Shown here: positions 23,776-30,968 of the stretch, in pieces
How the letters are laid out: the number at the start of each line of letters is the position of its first letter
How positions within the stretch are numbered: position 1 is the first letter of the stretch
Notes under the pieces: model-generated
Told to the model about the DNA's origin: nothing
What the model saw: only the letters and a program-made list of their open reading frames with translations
Databases searched by the model: none
Source of the DNA: Fumia sp045615345
GTDB taxonomy: Bacteria > Bacillota > Clostridia > Oscillospirales > Ruminococcaceae
DNA length: 64,000 nt
Assembly (NCBI GenBank): GCA_045615345.1
Contig: JAZLER010000002.1
Location: 10,020-74,019, forward strand
Direction: 5' to 3'
Made by a program: the position numbers and the translations under genes

Positions 23776-24976
23776 GTTATATGAAGTACCTGTAAGGGAT
23801 GTTTTTGACGGATATTATAATGACGAAGAAACAGGACAGGTGGTAGCATTTGGTGGGAAGCTGAACATCAGACCTCCGTATCAGCGTGAGTTTGTTTATG
23901 ACGATAAAAAGAAAGTAGCGGTTATGAACTCAGTGTTAAACGGATTTCCTCTTAATGTTATGTACTGGTCGGAAAATGAGGACGGAACATTTGAAATGCT
24001 TGACGGCCAGCAGAGGACAATAAGTATCTGCGAATGGCTTGATAACGGGTATTCGGTTTTTGCTAATCCGTTATCGCCAAAGACACCATACTATGCACAC
24101 ACATCCGCAGAAATAACATCAAAAGTACTTGATTATAAGCTTATGATTTACATCTGCAAAGGGACAAACACTGAAAAGCTTGACTGGTTTAAGATTATAA
24201 ATATTGCGGGTGAAAAACTAACCGATCAGGAACTAAGAAATGCAATATATACAGGTGAGTGGCTTTCCGATGCCAAAAAGTTTTTTAGTAAAAATCAGTG
24301 TATTGCTCAAAAAATCGGCGAAAAATATATGACAGGTTCACCTATAAGACAAGATTATCTGGAAACAGTACTGTCCTGGGCTGCAGATTGTGAAAATGTC
24401 AGCATAGAAAAATATATGGCAAGACATCAGCACGAATCCAACGCTGATGCGATTAAAAGATATTTTAAAACTATAATTGACTGGGTTGACTTAATGTTCC
24501 CTGTATACAGAGGGAAACTTATGAAAGGCTTGGATTGGGGTGTTTTGTTCAACGAATATGGTAGGAACATATACAGCCCAAAAGAACTCGAGAAGGTAAT
24601 AAGTGAATTATTGCAAGATGAAGATATAACAAGGCAAAAAGGAATATATGAATATCTTTTAAGCAAGCGTACAAATTTAAAGGTTCTTTCAATCAGAACT
24701 TTTACAGATAAAGAGAAGATTACACTCTATGAGCGTCAGCATGGTATCTGTCCGATGTGTCAGGCGGAGGGTAAGAAAAAGGTGTGGCAGATAGAAGAAA
24801 TGCAGGCTGACCATATAATTCCCTGGAGCAAAGGCGGTCATACTGTTTTGGAAAACGGACAGATGCTTTGTAAAGAGCATAATCTTTTGAAATCTGATAT
24901 ATCCATTGAACCAAATCCTGTGACTGTTGATTATATAGATATCAAAAAGGTAAAAGAATTTATAAATTCGCTGTAA
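23765..24976 (+). CDS. DUF262 (ParB/Srx-like) protein with C-terminal HNH nuclease domain
   Basis: 403 aa. The N-terminus carries the DUF262 signatures PPYQREFVY (37-45) and DGQQR (80-84), the ParB/sulfiredoxin-like fold that in GmrSD-type enzymes handles nucleotides. The C-terminus is an HNH endonuclease: CPMC (329-332), ADHIIPWSKGG (His350), Asn364 and CKEH (369-372), the cysteines and His372 probably binding zinc. AGGAGA site inside the methyltransferase end, 11-nt overlap. Likely restriction or effector half of a defence unit, but such DUF262-HNH proteins are poorly characterised when paired with EcoRI-type methylases. Confidence 0.85.
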   Translation: MDIKLYEVPVRDVFDGYYNDEETGQVVAFGGKLNIRPPYQREFVYDDKKKVAVMNSVLNGFPLNVMYWSENEDGTFEMLDGQQRTISICEWLDNGYSVFANPLSPKTPYYAHTSAEITSKVLDYKLMIYICKGTNTEKLDWFKIINIAGEKLTDQELRNAIYTGEWLSDAKKFFSKNQCIAQKIGEKYMTGSPIRQDYLETVLSWAADCENVSIEKYMARHQHESNADAIKRYFKTIIDWVDLMFPVYRGKLMKGLDWGVLFNEYGRNIYSPKELEKVISELLQDEDITRQKGIYEYLLSKRTNLKVLSIRTFTDKEKITLYERQHGICPMCQAEGKKKVWQIEEMQADHIIPWSKGGHTVLENGQMLCKEHNLLKSDISIEPNPVTVDYIDIKKVKEFINSL

Positions 24977-25010
24977 ATAAAACAGCCTTCCCCCGTGGGG
25001 AAAAGCTTTT

Positions 25011-25073
25011 TAAATCTGTTTCGCTTTGCGAAACTCCATACTTTTTAACTGTTCACTATTACTTATTACTTAA
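25011..25073 (-). repeat. Dispersed repeat, copy 1
   Basis: Read on the minus strand it begins AGTAATAAGTAATAGTGAAC, then GTATGGAGTTTCGCAAAGCGAAAC and GATTT. It aligns with the copy at 38139-38196 in opposite orientation. It lies between the nuclease gene and the ddl terminator, next to a degraded C/G-rich hairpin (CCTTCCCCC...GGGGAA) at 24985-25003. Confidence 0.55.
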
Positions 25074-25076
25074 AAA

Positions 25077-25106
25077 AACAGGGCTATTTTCATAGCCCTG
25101 TTTTTT
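25077..25106. terminator. Bidirectional terminator at the end of ddl
   Basis: 11-bp stem AACAGGGCTAT / ATAGCCCTGTT with a TTTC loop, A run before and T run after, between convergent genes. Confidence 0.85.
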
Positions 25107-26286
25107 ACAGTTTTCCTTTTGAACCTCCGAGTTTGACACCTGCCAGAATATTGGTATCAAACGAGTAGGAGATGTTTTCATTTTCGCGTTCGCGTTTTAA
25201 TGCGAGTTTTACAATTCTGTCAAGCAGGTCGGGGTATTTTATGCCCGATGCTTCCCAGAGGTAAAATGCAAGGGATCCCGGGGTTGTATTTATTTCGTTT
25301 ACATAAACTTTACCGGTACTTGTATCAATCATAAAGTCGATTCGCGATACACCGTTACAGCCGAGCGATTTGAAAGTTTCAACGGCAAGAGTCTGGATTT
25401 GGGCTTTAACCTCATCGGGGATATCGGCAGGGAGTTTTCTTTTAAGGTCCGTCATACCCTTTGAACCTTCACCCTTGGAACCGCCCATATATTTATCTTC
25501 GTAACTTAAAATTTCATCGGAACCGATGGGTTCTTCACATTCCGAAGCAATAGCTTCTTCATAGTCACCAAGTACTGCACAGTTGATTTCACGCAAATTT
25601 GTGATAGCTTTTTCAACTAAGACATCTTTTGCAAACTGGAAAGCATAGTCAAGTGCATCTTCTAAAGACTCGCGGTCATTTGCTTTTTTTATACCCACAC
25701 TTGAGCCTAAGTTAACAGGTTTTACGATAACGGGGTAGCCTGACATCTTTTCGATTTTTTCAATAAATACATCGGGATTTTTGCGGTATTTTTTGCAGTC
25801 GCATTTAACGCAGTCAAGAACGGGGATATCGTTTTCCTTAAGAATGGTTTTCATAATATATTTATCCATTCCGACAGCAGAAGATGTTACATCACAGAAA
25901 GCAAAAGGGATTTTTAAGGTTTTAAGATAACCCTGCAATGTGCCGTCTTCAACATTTGTGCCGTGAACCACAGGGAAAGCGACATCAATGTAATCAAGCT
26001 CATTGTTGCCGAATTTTTTGAAAGGGTAACGCACAAGCTTAAGCTTGTTGTCTTCATTTACAAGGATAACCTTGTTGCTCTTTTTTATGAGGGCAGGAAT
26101 GTTTTTATAAGCTTCGATGTTGCCGATATCCTCTCCGACATAAAAATCATTGTTTTTACTTAAATAGATGGGAACAATATCGTATTTTTCACGGTCGAAA
26201 CTGTTTGCCGCCTGAAGCGCTGAGATAATCGAAACTTCGTGTTCAACACTCATTCCGCCGAAAATCACACCAATTCTGATTTTCAT
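25105..26286 (-). CDS. ddl: D-alanine--D-alanine ligase
   Basis: ATP-grasp enzyme joining two D-alanines for the peptidoglycan stem peptide. 393 aa with FGGMSVEHEVS at the N-terminus, GYPVIVKPVNLGSSVGIKK for ATP binding, EINCAVLGD and the metal-binding NEINTTPGS. An insertion rich in Gly/Ser/Lys (DKYMGGSKGEGSKGM) sits in the omega-loop region. Start ATG 26286 after AAAGGG gives MKIRIGVIFGG; the extension to 26331 overlaps murF. Third gene of the hydrolase-murF-ddl operon, so the product is made next to the enzyme that uses it. Confidence 0.95.
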   Translation of the reverse strand: MKIRIGVIFGGMSVEHEVSIISALQAANSFDREKYDIVPIYLSKNNDFYVGEDIGNIEAYKNIPALIKKSNKVILVNEDNKLKLVRYPFKKFGNNELDYIDVAFPVVHGTNVEDGTLQGYLKTLKIPFAFCDVTSSAVGMDKYIMKTILKENDIPVLDCVKCDCKKYRKNPDVFIEKIEKMSGYPVIVKPVNLGSSVGIKKANDRESLEDALDYAFQFAKDVLVEKAITNLREINCAVLGDYEEAIASECEEPIGSDEILSYEDKYMGGSKGEGSKGMTDLKRKLPADIPDEVKAQIQTLAVETFKSLGCNGVSRIDFMIDTSTGKVYVNEINTTPGSLAFYLWEASGIKYPDLLDRIVKLALKRERENENISYSFDTNILAGVKLGGSKGKL

Positions 26287-26302
26287 AACAAACACCCTTT
26301 CT

Positions 26303-27841
26303 TTAATAGTTGTCGGGGAGATCGTTTTCAAGCAAAACTATTTTCTGCAAATCGCCCGATTTTATATTTTCAACTGATTTCAGTGCACTGTCAAGGTTTG
26401 GAGCCACAATGATTTTTTCTTTATCGTAATTTTCACTTACAAGACCTTCAAAAATGCTCTTTGTCTGCTTTTCACCGACAAGCACAACATAGTCACAGAC
26501 CTTTGCCGCCTGAGTACCGAAAATGAAGTTGCATTCATCCTGTTTTTCGCCGAGTTCAACCATACCGGGGGTAACAAGAATTTTCATACCGTCAAATTGT
26601 GAAAGAGTATCAAGAGCCGCCTTTGCACCACTGGGGTTTGAGTTGTAAGCATCATCAATAATGAGAGCCTTATTGCCTTTGATAAGCTGTAAACGGTGAG
26701 GAACGCTCTCTAAAAGCTTCGTCTGATAAATAAGGTCGTCAACGGGTACACCGAGAGTATGTGCCACTGCAATCGCACCTGCGATGTTAAGTACATTATG
26801 TGCACCGATAAGACGGGTTGTGAAGGTGTACTCATTGCCACCAATCATCATTTTGAAGGTTGAACCTTTGTCGGAAACAGTAATGTCAAAAGGTTTATAG
26901 TCACAGTCGGTTTCCATTCCGTATCTTACGCATTTTTGCATAACTGCCTGACTGCGGATATACTCGTTGTCGTTATTTAAAAATACAATACCATCACGGT
27001 TTGTTGCATCGGCAAGTTCAAACTTTGTGAGGATTACATTTTCAATAGTTTTAAAGCTTTCAAGATGCTGAGGACCAATAGATGTGATAACGCCGTAGTC
27101 GGGATTTACTATGTCACAGATTTCCTTGATATCGCCGATATTTTTAGCACCCATCTCACAGATAAAATATTCGTGGGTAGCTTTGAGAGATGTTCTTATA
27201 GTCTTTACAACGCCTAAAGTTGTGTTAAAACTTTCAGGAGTCATAAGTACATTATATTTTGCGGAAAGGAGTTTTTTAAGATAGAATTTTACGCTTGTTT
27301 TTCCATAGCTTCCCGTAATACCGATAACCTTTAAATCCTTACTGCTTTCTATCATTTTTTTAGCATCGTTAATGTAATAGTTGTTTATGGATTTTTCAAC
27401 AGGATGGTTTATGAGGTTTGCTAAAAGCACAAGCAAAGGGGAGATGAAAAGAAAAATTGGAAGCACCCATAACACTTTTGCAAAAGTCACTGCGAAAACA
27501 AGCGCTGCAATTAGCATACCAAGAGTAATCAACATCCTTTTTATACGATTTGTATAAACTAATGGCTTCTTTGCTTTTTTAGGAAGATTTAAAAGTCCGC
27601 CGATAACAAAGAAAATACTTGCAATGATTTTGCCGACAGTTCCGAAGAAAAGGGCAACAAGTGCGACTGTTGATGTGAGATTTTTGCCGATAATCGCAGG
27701 AACAAAATTATCCTTTAACCATTTTCTCTGTTCGTGGGGTTTGTAAGAATTAAGCTGAAACATATGCAAAAAATAAATTGCAAGGACAAAAAAGTTAAAA
27801 ACAAAGGAAACAAGGGTGGTTACAAGAAACAATGTTTTCAT
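26303..27841 (-). CDS. murF: MurF-type UDP-MurNAc-tripeptide:D-Ala-D-Ala ligase with N-terminal membrane domain
   Basis: 512 aa. The first 147 residues form a membrane domain with about four hydrophobic helices (3-28, 55-84, 103-121, 123-145) instead of the usual MurF substrate domain. From about 170 the Mur ligase core follows: P-loop GITGSYGKTS (174-183), ESFNTTLGVV, ICEMGAK, LGAHNVLN-type IGAHNVLN and DDAYNSNPSG. It adds D-Ala-D-Ala to the UDP-MurNAc peptide; the membrane domain would place this step at the membrane. 16 nt before ddl, 20 nt after the hydrolase. Confidence 0.9.
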   Translation of the reverse strand: MKTLFLVTTLVSFVFNFFVLAIYFLHMFQLNSYKPHEQRKWLKDNFVPAIIGKNLTSTVALVALFFGTVGKIIASIFFVIGGLLNLPKKAKKPLVYTNRIKRMLITLGMLIAALVFAVTFAKVLWVLPIFLFISPLLVLLANLINHPVEKSINNYYINDAKKMIESSKDLKVIGITGSYGKTSVKFYLKKLLSAKYNVLMTPESFNTTLGVVKTIRTSLKATHEYFICEMGAKNIGDIKEICDIVNPDYGVITSIGPQHLESFKTIENVILTKFELADATNRDGIVFLNNDNEYIRSQAVMQKCVRYGMETDCDYKPFDITVSDKGSTFKMMIGGNEYTFTTRLIGAHNVLNIAGAIAVAHTLGVPVDDLIYQTKLLESVPHRLQLIKGNKALIIDDAYNSNPSGAKAALDTLSQFDGMKILVTPGMVELGEKQDECNFIFGTQAAKVCDYVVLVGEKQTKSIFEGLVSENYDKEKIIVAPNLDSALKSVENIKSGDLQKIVLLENDLPDNY

Positions 27842-27861
27842 TTTAAAGTGTTTTCCTTTCT

Positions 27862-28650
27862 TTATTCAGTGGGAATTTGCAAAAATGAACCGAGCACGCG
27901 CCTTACCATACCCCAGTTTTCAAGGTAGGAATAATGTCCCGCACCTTTAACGGTGACAAGCCCTGCATCGGGAATGAGCTTTTCCATTGTCTGTCCGTCA
28001 GAAAGTGGGGTTGCTGTATCGTTTTCGCCCCAGATGAGCAAGGAAGGGACGGATATATCAGAAAGTAACGGCTCTAAATCTTCGTTTACAACCTTTACTA
28101 AAGTTTCGCGCATAACGGGTGTAGCACTTAAGTAGTCGGCAGAGCCGTGCTTGTTTCTTAAATTTTCGAGTGCATCGGGGAAGAGAGCCTTCATAACAGG
28201 GATGCTTAAAACCTTTCTTCCGATTTTATATGTGCGCTGTCTTATTTTTTTCTTCAAGGTTTTTTTCGGGATAATACCTGCGCTGTCTATAAGAATAAGT
28301 CTTGTAAGTTCAAAGGGGAGATTATCCCTGTTTGCGATTTTTATTGATACTCTGCCACCATGAGAGTGCCCCATAAGTAAAGCTTTTTTAATTCCCATAG
28401 TTTTGATGAATTCTAAGACAAAGTCGGCAAAATCGTCAACGGTAAGAGAATTTTTCGGTTCTTCACTTTCACCGAACCCAGGCATATCGAGGGCATAAAC
28501 CTTTTTCCCTGTTGAAACAAAGTTTATGACATTCTCATAAAGAGTGATGTTTGCACCCCAACCGTGGAGCAGTACTACTGCCTCATCGCAGTTGTTTTCA
28601 AGACCTTTTGCGATATAATTTATCTTAAGGTTTTTTATAATTGTATGCAA
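27862..28650 (-). CDS. Alpha/beta hydrolase
   Basis: 262-aa alpha/beta-hydrolase fold. LLHGWGAN (oxyanion region), nucleophile elbow GHSHGG (Ser), Asp in WGENDTATP and His in GAGHYSY complete the triad. Substrate unknown; its place before murF and ddl hints at a cell-envelope role. The start is TTG 28650, 8 nt after AAAGGAG; the GTG at 28659 lies within that site. First gene of a three-gene operon with its own promoter. Confidence 0.85.
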   Translation of the reverse strand: MHTIIKNLKINYIAKGLENNCDEAVVLLHGWGANITLYENVINFVSTGKKVYALDMPGFGESEEPKNSLTVDDFADFVLEFIKTMGIKKALLMGHSHGGRVSIKIANRDNLPFELTRLILIDSAGIIPKKTLKKKIRQRTYKIGRKVLSIPVMKALFPDALENLRNKHGSADYLSATPVMRETLVKVVNEDLEPLLSDISVPSLLIWGENDTATPLSDGQTMEKLIPDAGLVTVKGAGHYSYLENWGMVRRVLGSFLQIPTE

Positions 28651-28713
28651 AGATATCACTCCTTTGTATTTTTTATTCAGTGAGCTTTAAAAATAGCACC
28701 AAAACCACATTTT

Positions 28714-28743
28714 AGTATACTTCTTTTGGGTGCGTTTTGTCAA
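28714..28743 (-). promoter_or_regulatory. Sigma-A type promoter of the hydrolase-murF-ddl operon
   Basis: Minus strand TTGACA, 18 nt, TATACT. Confidence 0.75.
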
Positions 28744-28770
28744 GGGAAAAGGGGGATAACAGAAAATAAA

Positions 28771-28800
28771 AAAGACAGATTTCATAAGAAATCTGTCTTT
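28771..28800 (-). terminator. Terminator after tRNA-Lys
   Basis: 13-bp stem AAAGACAGATTTC / GAAATCTGTCTTT with a 4-nt loop, followed on the minus strand by a T run. Confidence 0.85.
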
Positions 28801-28801
28801 T

Positions 28802-28877
28802 TGGTGATCCACCGGAGATTCGAACTCCGGACCCTTTGATTAAAAGTCAAATGCTCTGCCAGCTGAGCTAGTGGATC
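28802..28877 (-). tRNA. tRNA-Lys (anticodon TTT)
   Basis: On the minus strand: acceptor GATCCAC pairs with GTGGATC, D-arm AGCTCAGCTGGCAGAGC, anticodon arm with loop CTTTTAA (anticodon TTT at plus 28842-28844), T-arm CCGGAGTTCGAATCTCCGG, discriminator A and an encoded CCA (28802-28804). 76 nt. Own promoter and terminator, a single-tRNA unit. Confidence 0.97.
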
Positions 28878-28899
28878 ATTCATTTTTGAACGCTCAATT

Positions 28900-28928
28900 A
28901 TTATATCAAATCAAAATCTATTTGTCAA
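28900..28928 (-). promoter_or_regulatory. Promoter of tRNA-Lys
   Basis: Minus strand TTGACA, 17 nt, TATAAT: a perfect consensus promoter. Confidence 0.85.
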
Positions 28929-28988
28929 CAGTAATTTTTAATTTTTACTAAAATAATAATTTTATTCAGAAAACAAAAAAGATTTTTG

Positions 28989-29291
28989 TCACAAACGATA
29001 AAAAACAGGGAGTTTATCGGTGATATATTTTGAAATCACCGTGGTTAAGGGTATATATTTCGGGTCTTTTTCAAAAAAACGGGTAGTTTTTTTGGTGTTG
29101 TTCCGTGAAATTAATACATTTTCACCTAAAAAAGAGAGGATATAATGCTCTCCGTTTTCGGAAATTCTGACAGAAATCGGAGTGCTGACGGGCGTTAAAG
29201 CGGATTTTGTGCGGTATCCCGCAATTAAAAATCCGCTTAAAGTCATAATTATTATAAATGAGGACAAAAAAGCTATGACAAATTTACGCAA
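28989..29291 (-). CDS. 100-aa small membrane-anchored protein of unknown function, downstream of spoIIP
   Basis: One N-terminal membrane segment (about 4-25, FVIAFLSSFIIIMTLSGFLIAG) and a short outside domain of about 75 residues with RISENGEHYILSFLGENVLI. No family recognised. TTG start, 9 nt after AAAAGGAG, which overlaps the end of spoIIP; the genes are only 4 nt apart and must be co-transcribed. The link to spoIIP suggests a role in sporulation, for example at the engulfing membrane, but this is inference. Confidence 0.65.
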   Translation of the reverse strand: MRKFVIAFLSSFIIIMTLSGFLIAGYRTKSALTPVSTPISVRISENGEHYILSFLGENVLISRNNTKKTTRFFEKDPKYIPLTTVISKYITDKLPVFYRL

Positions 29292-29295
29292 GGTG

Positions 29296-30384
29296 TTATT
29301 CTCCTTTTATATATTGTGTCAATAGTCTGCCCAGAGAATTGCCTATTAATTCCCCTGAGTACAGAGCCTGTTCCAATGTATTGGCGTGACCGCCTACTTC
29401 TATTAGTATGGAGCCTGTTGTCAGATGCTGATTATATTTACGGTAGTCAAAAAGCAAAGGCCTTGTGAGCCCCTGATAGTCACTTTCAAGTTGATTTTGC
29501 AAATCGGCGGCAAAGCTTAAATTTTTAAAAAAGTCGGGATAGTTTATATTACTGCTCGCACAACCATTGATTATCATAACCTGTGCTGCGGTTTTTCCAT
29601 CAATTTCGGCTATGGGCGCAGTAGCGGTATCACCCGAAATTATTGCATCACGATGGATGTCAAGAACAATTTTTATTGACGGGTATTTTTTAAGATATTC
29701 TTTTACAGTGACCGCCGAACGGTCATAAGAGCCGTTGTATGAGGGATAGTCGTGCTGAGTTTTATCGTGTAAAACGGTAATGCCGTATTTTTCAAGTTCC
29801 TTTTTTATATTTTCACCCACCGCTACCATATTTTCCGAGTTGTCGGTTGAGCGAGAGGCATAAGTTTTATCATAATAGTCGCCTGTAAAAGGGAAATAAC
29901 TTTCGGTGGTATGAGTGTGCATAATGAGAATCTGTGGCTTTTTTGTGTTTTCTATTGAAAACGCGGGTGGCTCTGATATAGCTTTCTTTATTTCTTCTGT
30001 GGTATGAGAAGTGCAGTTTTTGATGAAACCGTTTTCAAGCGGAATGTATATCTGTGATGGAGCTGCAGTGTAAGTTTTATGGACAAGTGATGCCTTGTTT
30101 TCTTCGGGTATTTCGGGTTCGGTTACAGTACTTTTTTCTTCTTTAACTGTTTCTTCTTTGACGGGGTCCGGTTCTTTTGGAACTTCACTTTCTTCTGTTA
30201 AAAGCCCAATTGCACCTTCCGGCATCATAAGAATTGCAGAAGCTATTTTAACAGTTTGTCCGACACTTCCCGGAAGGGGCATCGATTTTATGATTGTAAC
30301 CGAGATAAAAACAAAAAGTGTTATTGTTAAAGTCCCTGAAATAAAGGGCTTTAGATTAAAATGTTTTTTTAAACGCGTGCGCAA
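29296..30384 (-). CDS. spoIIP: Stage II sporulation protein P (SpoIIP), cell wall hydrolase
   Basis: Membrane-anchored amidase/endopeptidase of the engulfment machinery (SpoIID-SpoIIM-SpoIIP). The 362-aa protein has a short cytoplasmic start, one membrane segment (about 14-36), a Pro/Glu-rich linker (70-100), and the SpoIIP domain with ILIMHTHTTESY, NMVAVGENI, LDIHRDAI and LIEVGGHANT, which carry the zinc-binding residues. Start is TTG 30384 after GAGGTGG; the GTG at 30393 lies within that site. spoIID and spoIIM are not in the window. Followed by the 100-aa membrane gene. Confidence 0.93.
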   Translation of the reverse strand: MRTRLKKHFNLKPFISGTLTITLFVFISVTIIKSMPLPGSVGQTVKIASAILMMPEGAIGLLTEESEVPKEPDPVKEETVKEEKSTVTEPEIPEENKASLVHKTYTAAPSQIYIPLENGFIKNCTSHTTEEIKKAISEPPAFSIENTKKPQILIMHTHTTESYFPFTGDYYDKTYASRSTDNSENMVAVGENIKKELEKYGITVLHDKTQHDYPSYNGSYDRSAVTVKEYLKKYPSIKIVLDIHRDAIISGDTATAPIAEIDGKTAAQVMIINGCASSNINYPDFFKNLSFAADLQNQLESDYQGLTRPLLFDYRKYNQHLTTGSILIEVGGHANTLEQALYSGELIGNSLGRLLTQYIKGE

Positions 30385-30451
30385 AACTACCACCTCATCA
30401 TCATATTATGCAAATGCAAGACCCGATATGTTAAGCCGTTTTGTCTAAAAC

Positions 30452-30480
30452 TTGACAAATCGGAGATTTTTTATTAAAAT
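30452..30480 (+). promoter_or_regulatory. Sigma-A type promoter of the asp23-like operon
   Basis: TTGACA, 17 nt, TAAAAT, with AAAAGGAGG before the ATG at 30561. Confidence 0.75.
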
Positions 30481-30560
30481 ATAATCTGTATGTAGGTATT
30501 ATTTCGAAAAATTTCTGTAATTATATAAATGAAGACAGAATACAAAAAGGAGGTAATCTG

Positions 30561-30914
30561 ATGGTAAAGATGGAAAACCACCTCGGTGCAATTGATATTT
30601 CCAGAAACTTTTTTGTTAATCTTGTTGGCACAACTGCGACAAGTTGCTTCGGCGTTGCAGGTATGGCAGTTTCTGACCCGGCGCAGGGAATTTTAAGCAA
30701 ATTCCGCAAGGATTATGAAAGCTCAAAAGGCGTTAAAATACGCACACGAAATGGAAAACTCGTTATAGACCTTCATATTATTGTTACCTATGGAACCAAT
30801 ATTTCTGAAATTGTTAAGAGCATTATTCATAAAGTAAGTTATACTGTTGAGGATACTACCGGTATCCGTGTGCAGAATGTAAATGTTTTTGTTGACGGTA
30901 TGCGTACAAACTAA
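30561..30914 (+). CDS. Asp23/Gls24 family envelope stress-type protein
   Basis: 117-aa Asp23/Gls24 protein (YloU type). Features: TSCFGVAGMA, IRTRNGKLVIDLHIIVTYGTNI, and the end VQNVNVFVDGMR. Such proteins associate with the envelope or with the lipid metabolism partner next door; exact role unknown. Followed 54 nt later by the fakA-like gene and by recG, the same order as yloU-yloV-...-recG in B. subtilis. Confidence 0.92.
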   Translation: MVKMENHLGAIDISRNFFVNLVGTTATSCFGVAGMAVSDPAQGILSKFRKDYESSKGVKIRTRNGKLVIDLHIIVTYGTNISEIVKSIIHKVSYTVEDTTGIRVQNVNVFVDGMRTN

Positions 30915-30968
30915 CCTGACAAAAACCATTCAGAGGTACTACACCTTGGATAAGGAGTGTAATTATCA

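Noticed and set aside
25105..26286. Ddl as a D-Ala-D-Lac or D-Ala-D-Ser (Van-type) ligase
   Set aside because: It sits with murF and has ordinary Ddl motifs; no vanH, vanX or van regulator is nearby.
28802..28877. tRNA-Lys as an integration site
   Set aside because: No integrase and no partial duplicate of the tRNA 3' end nearby.
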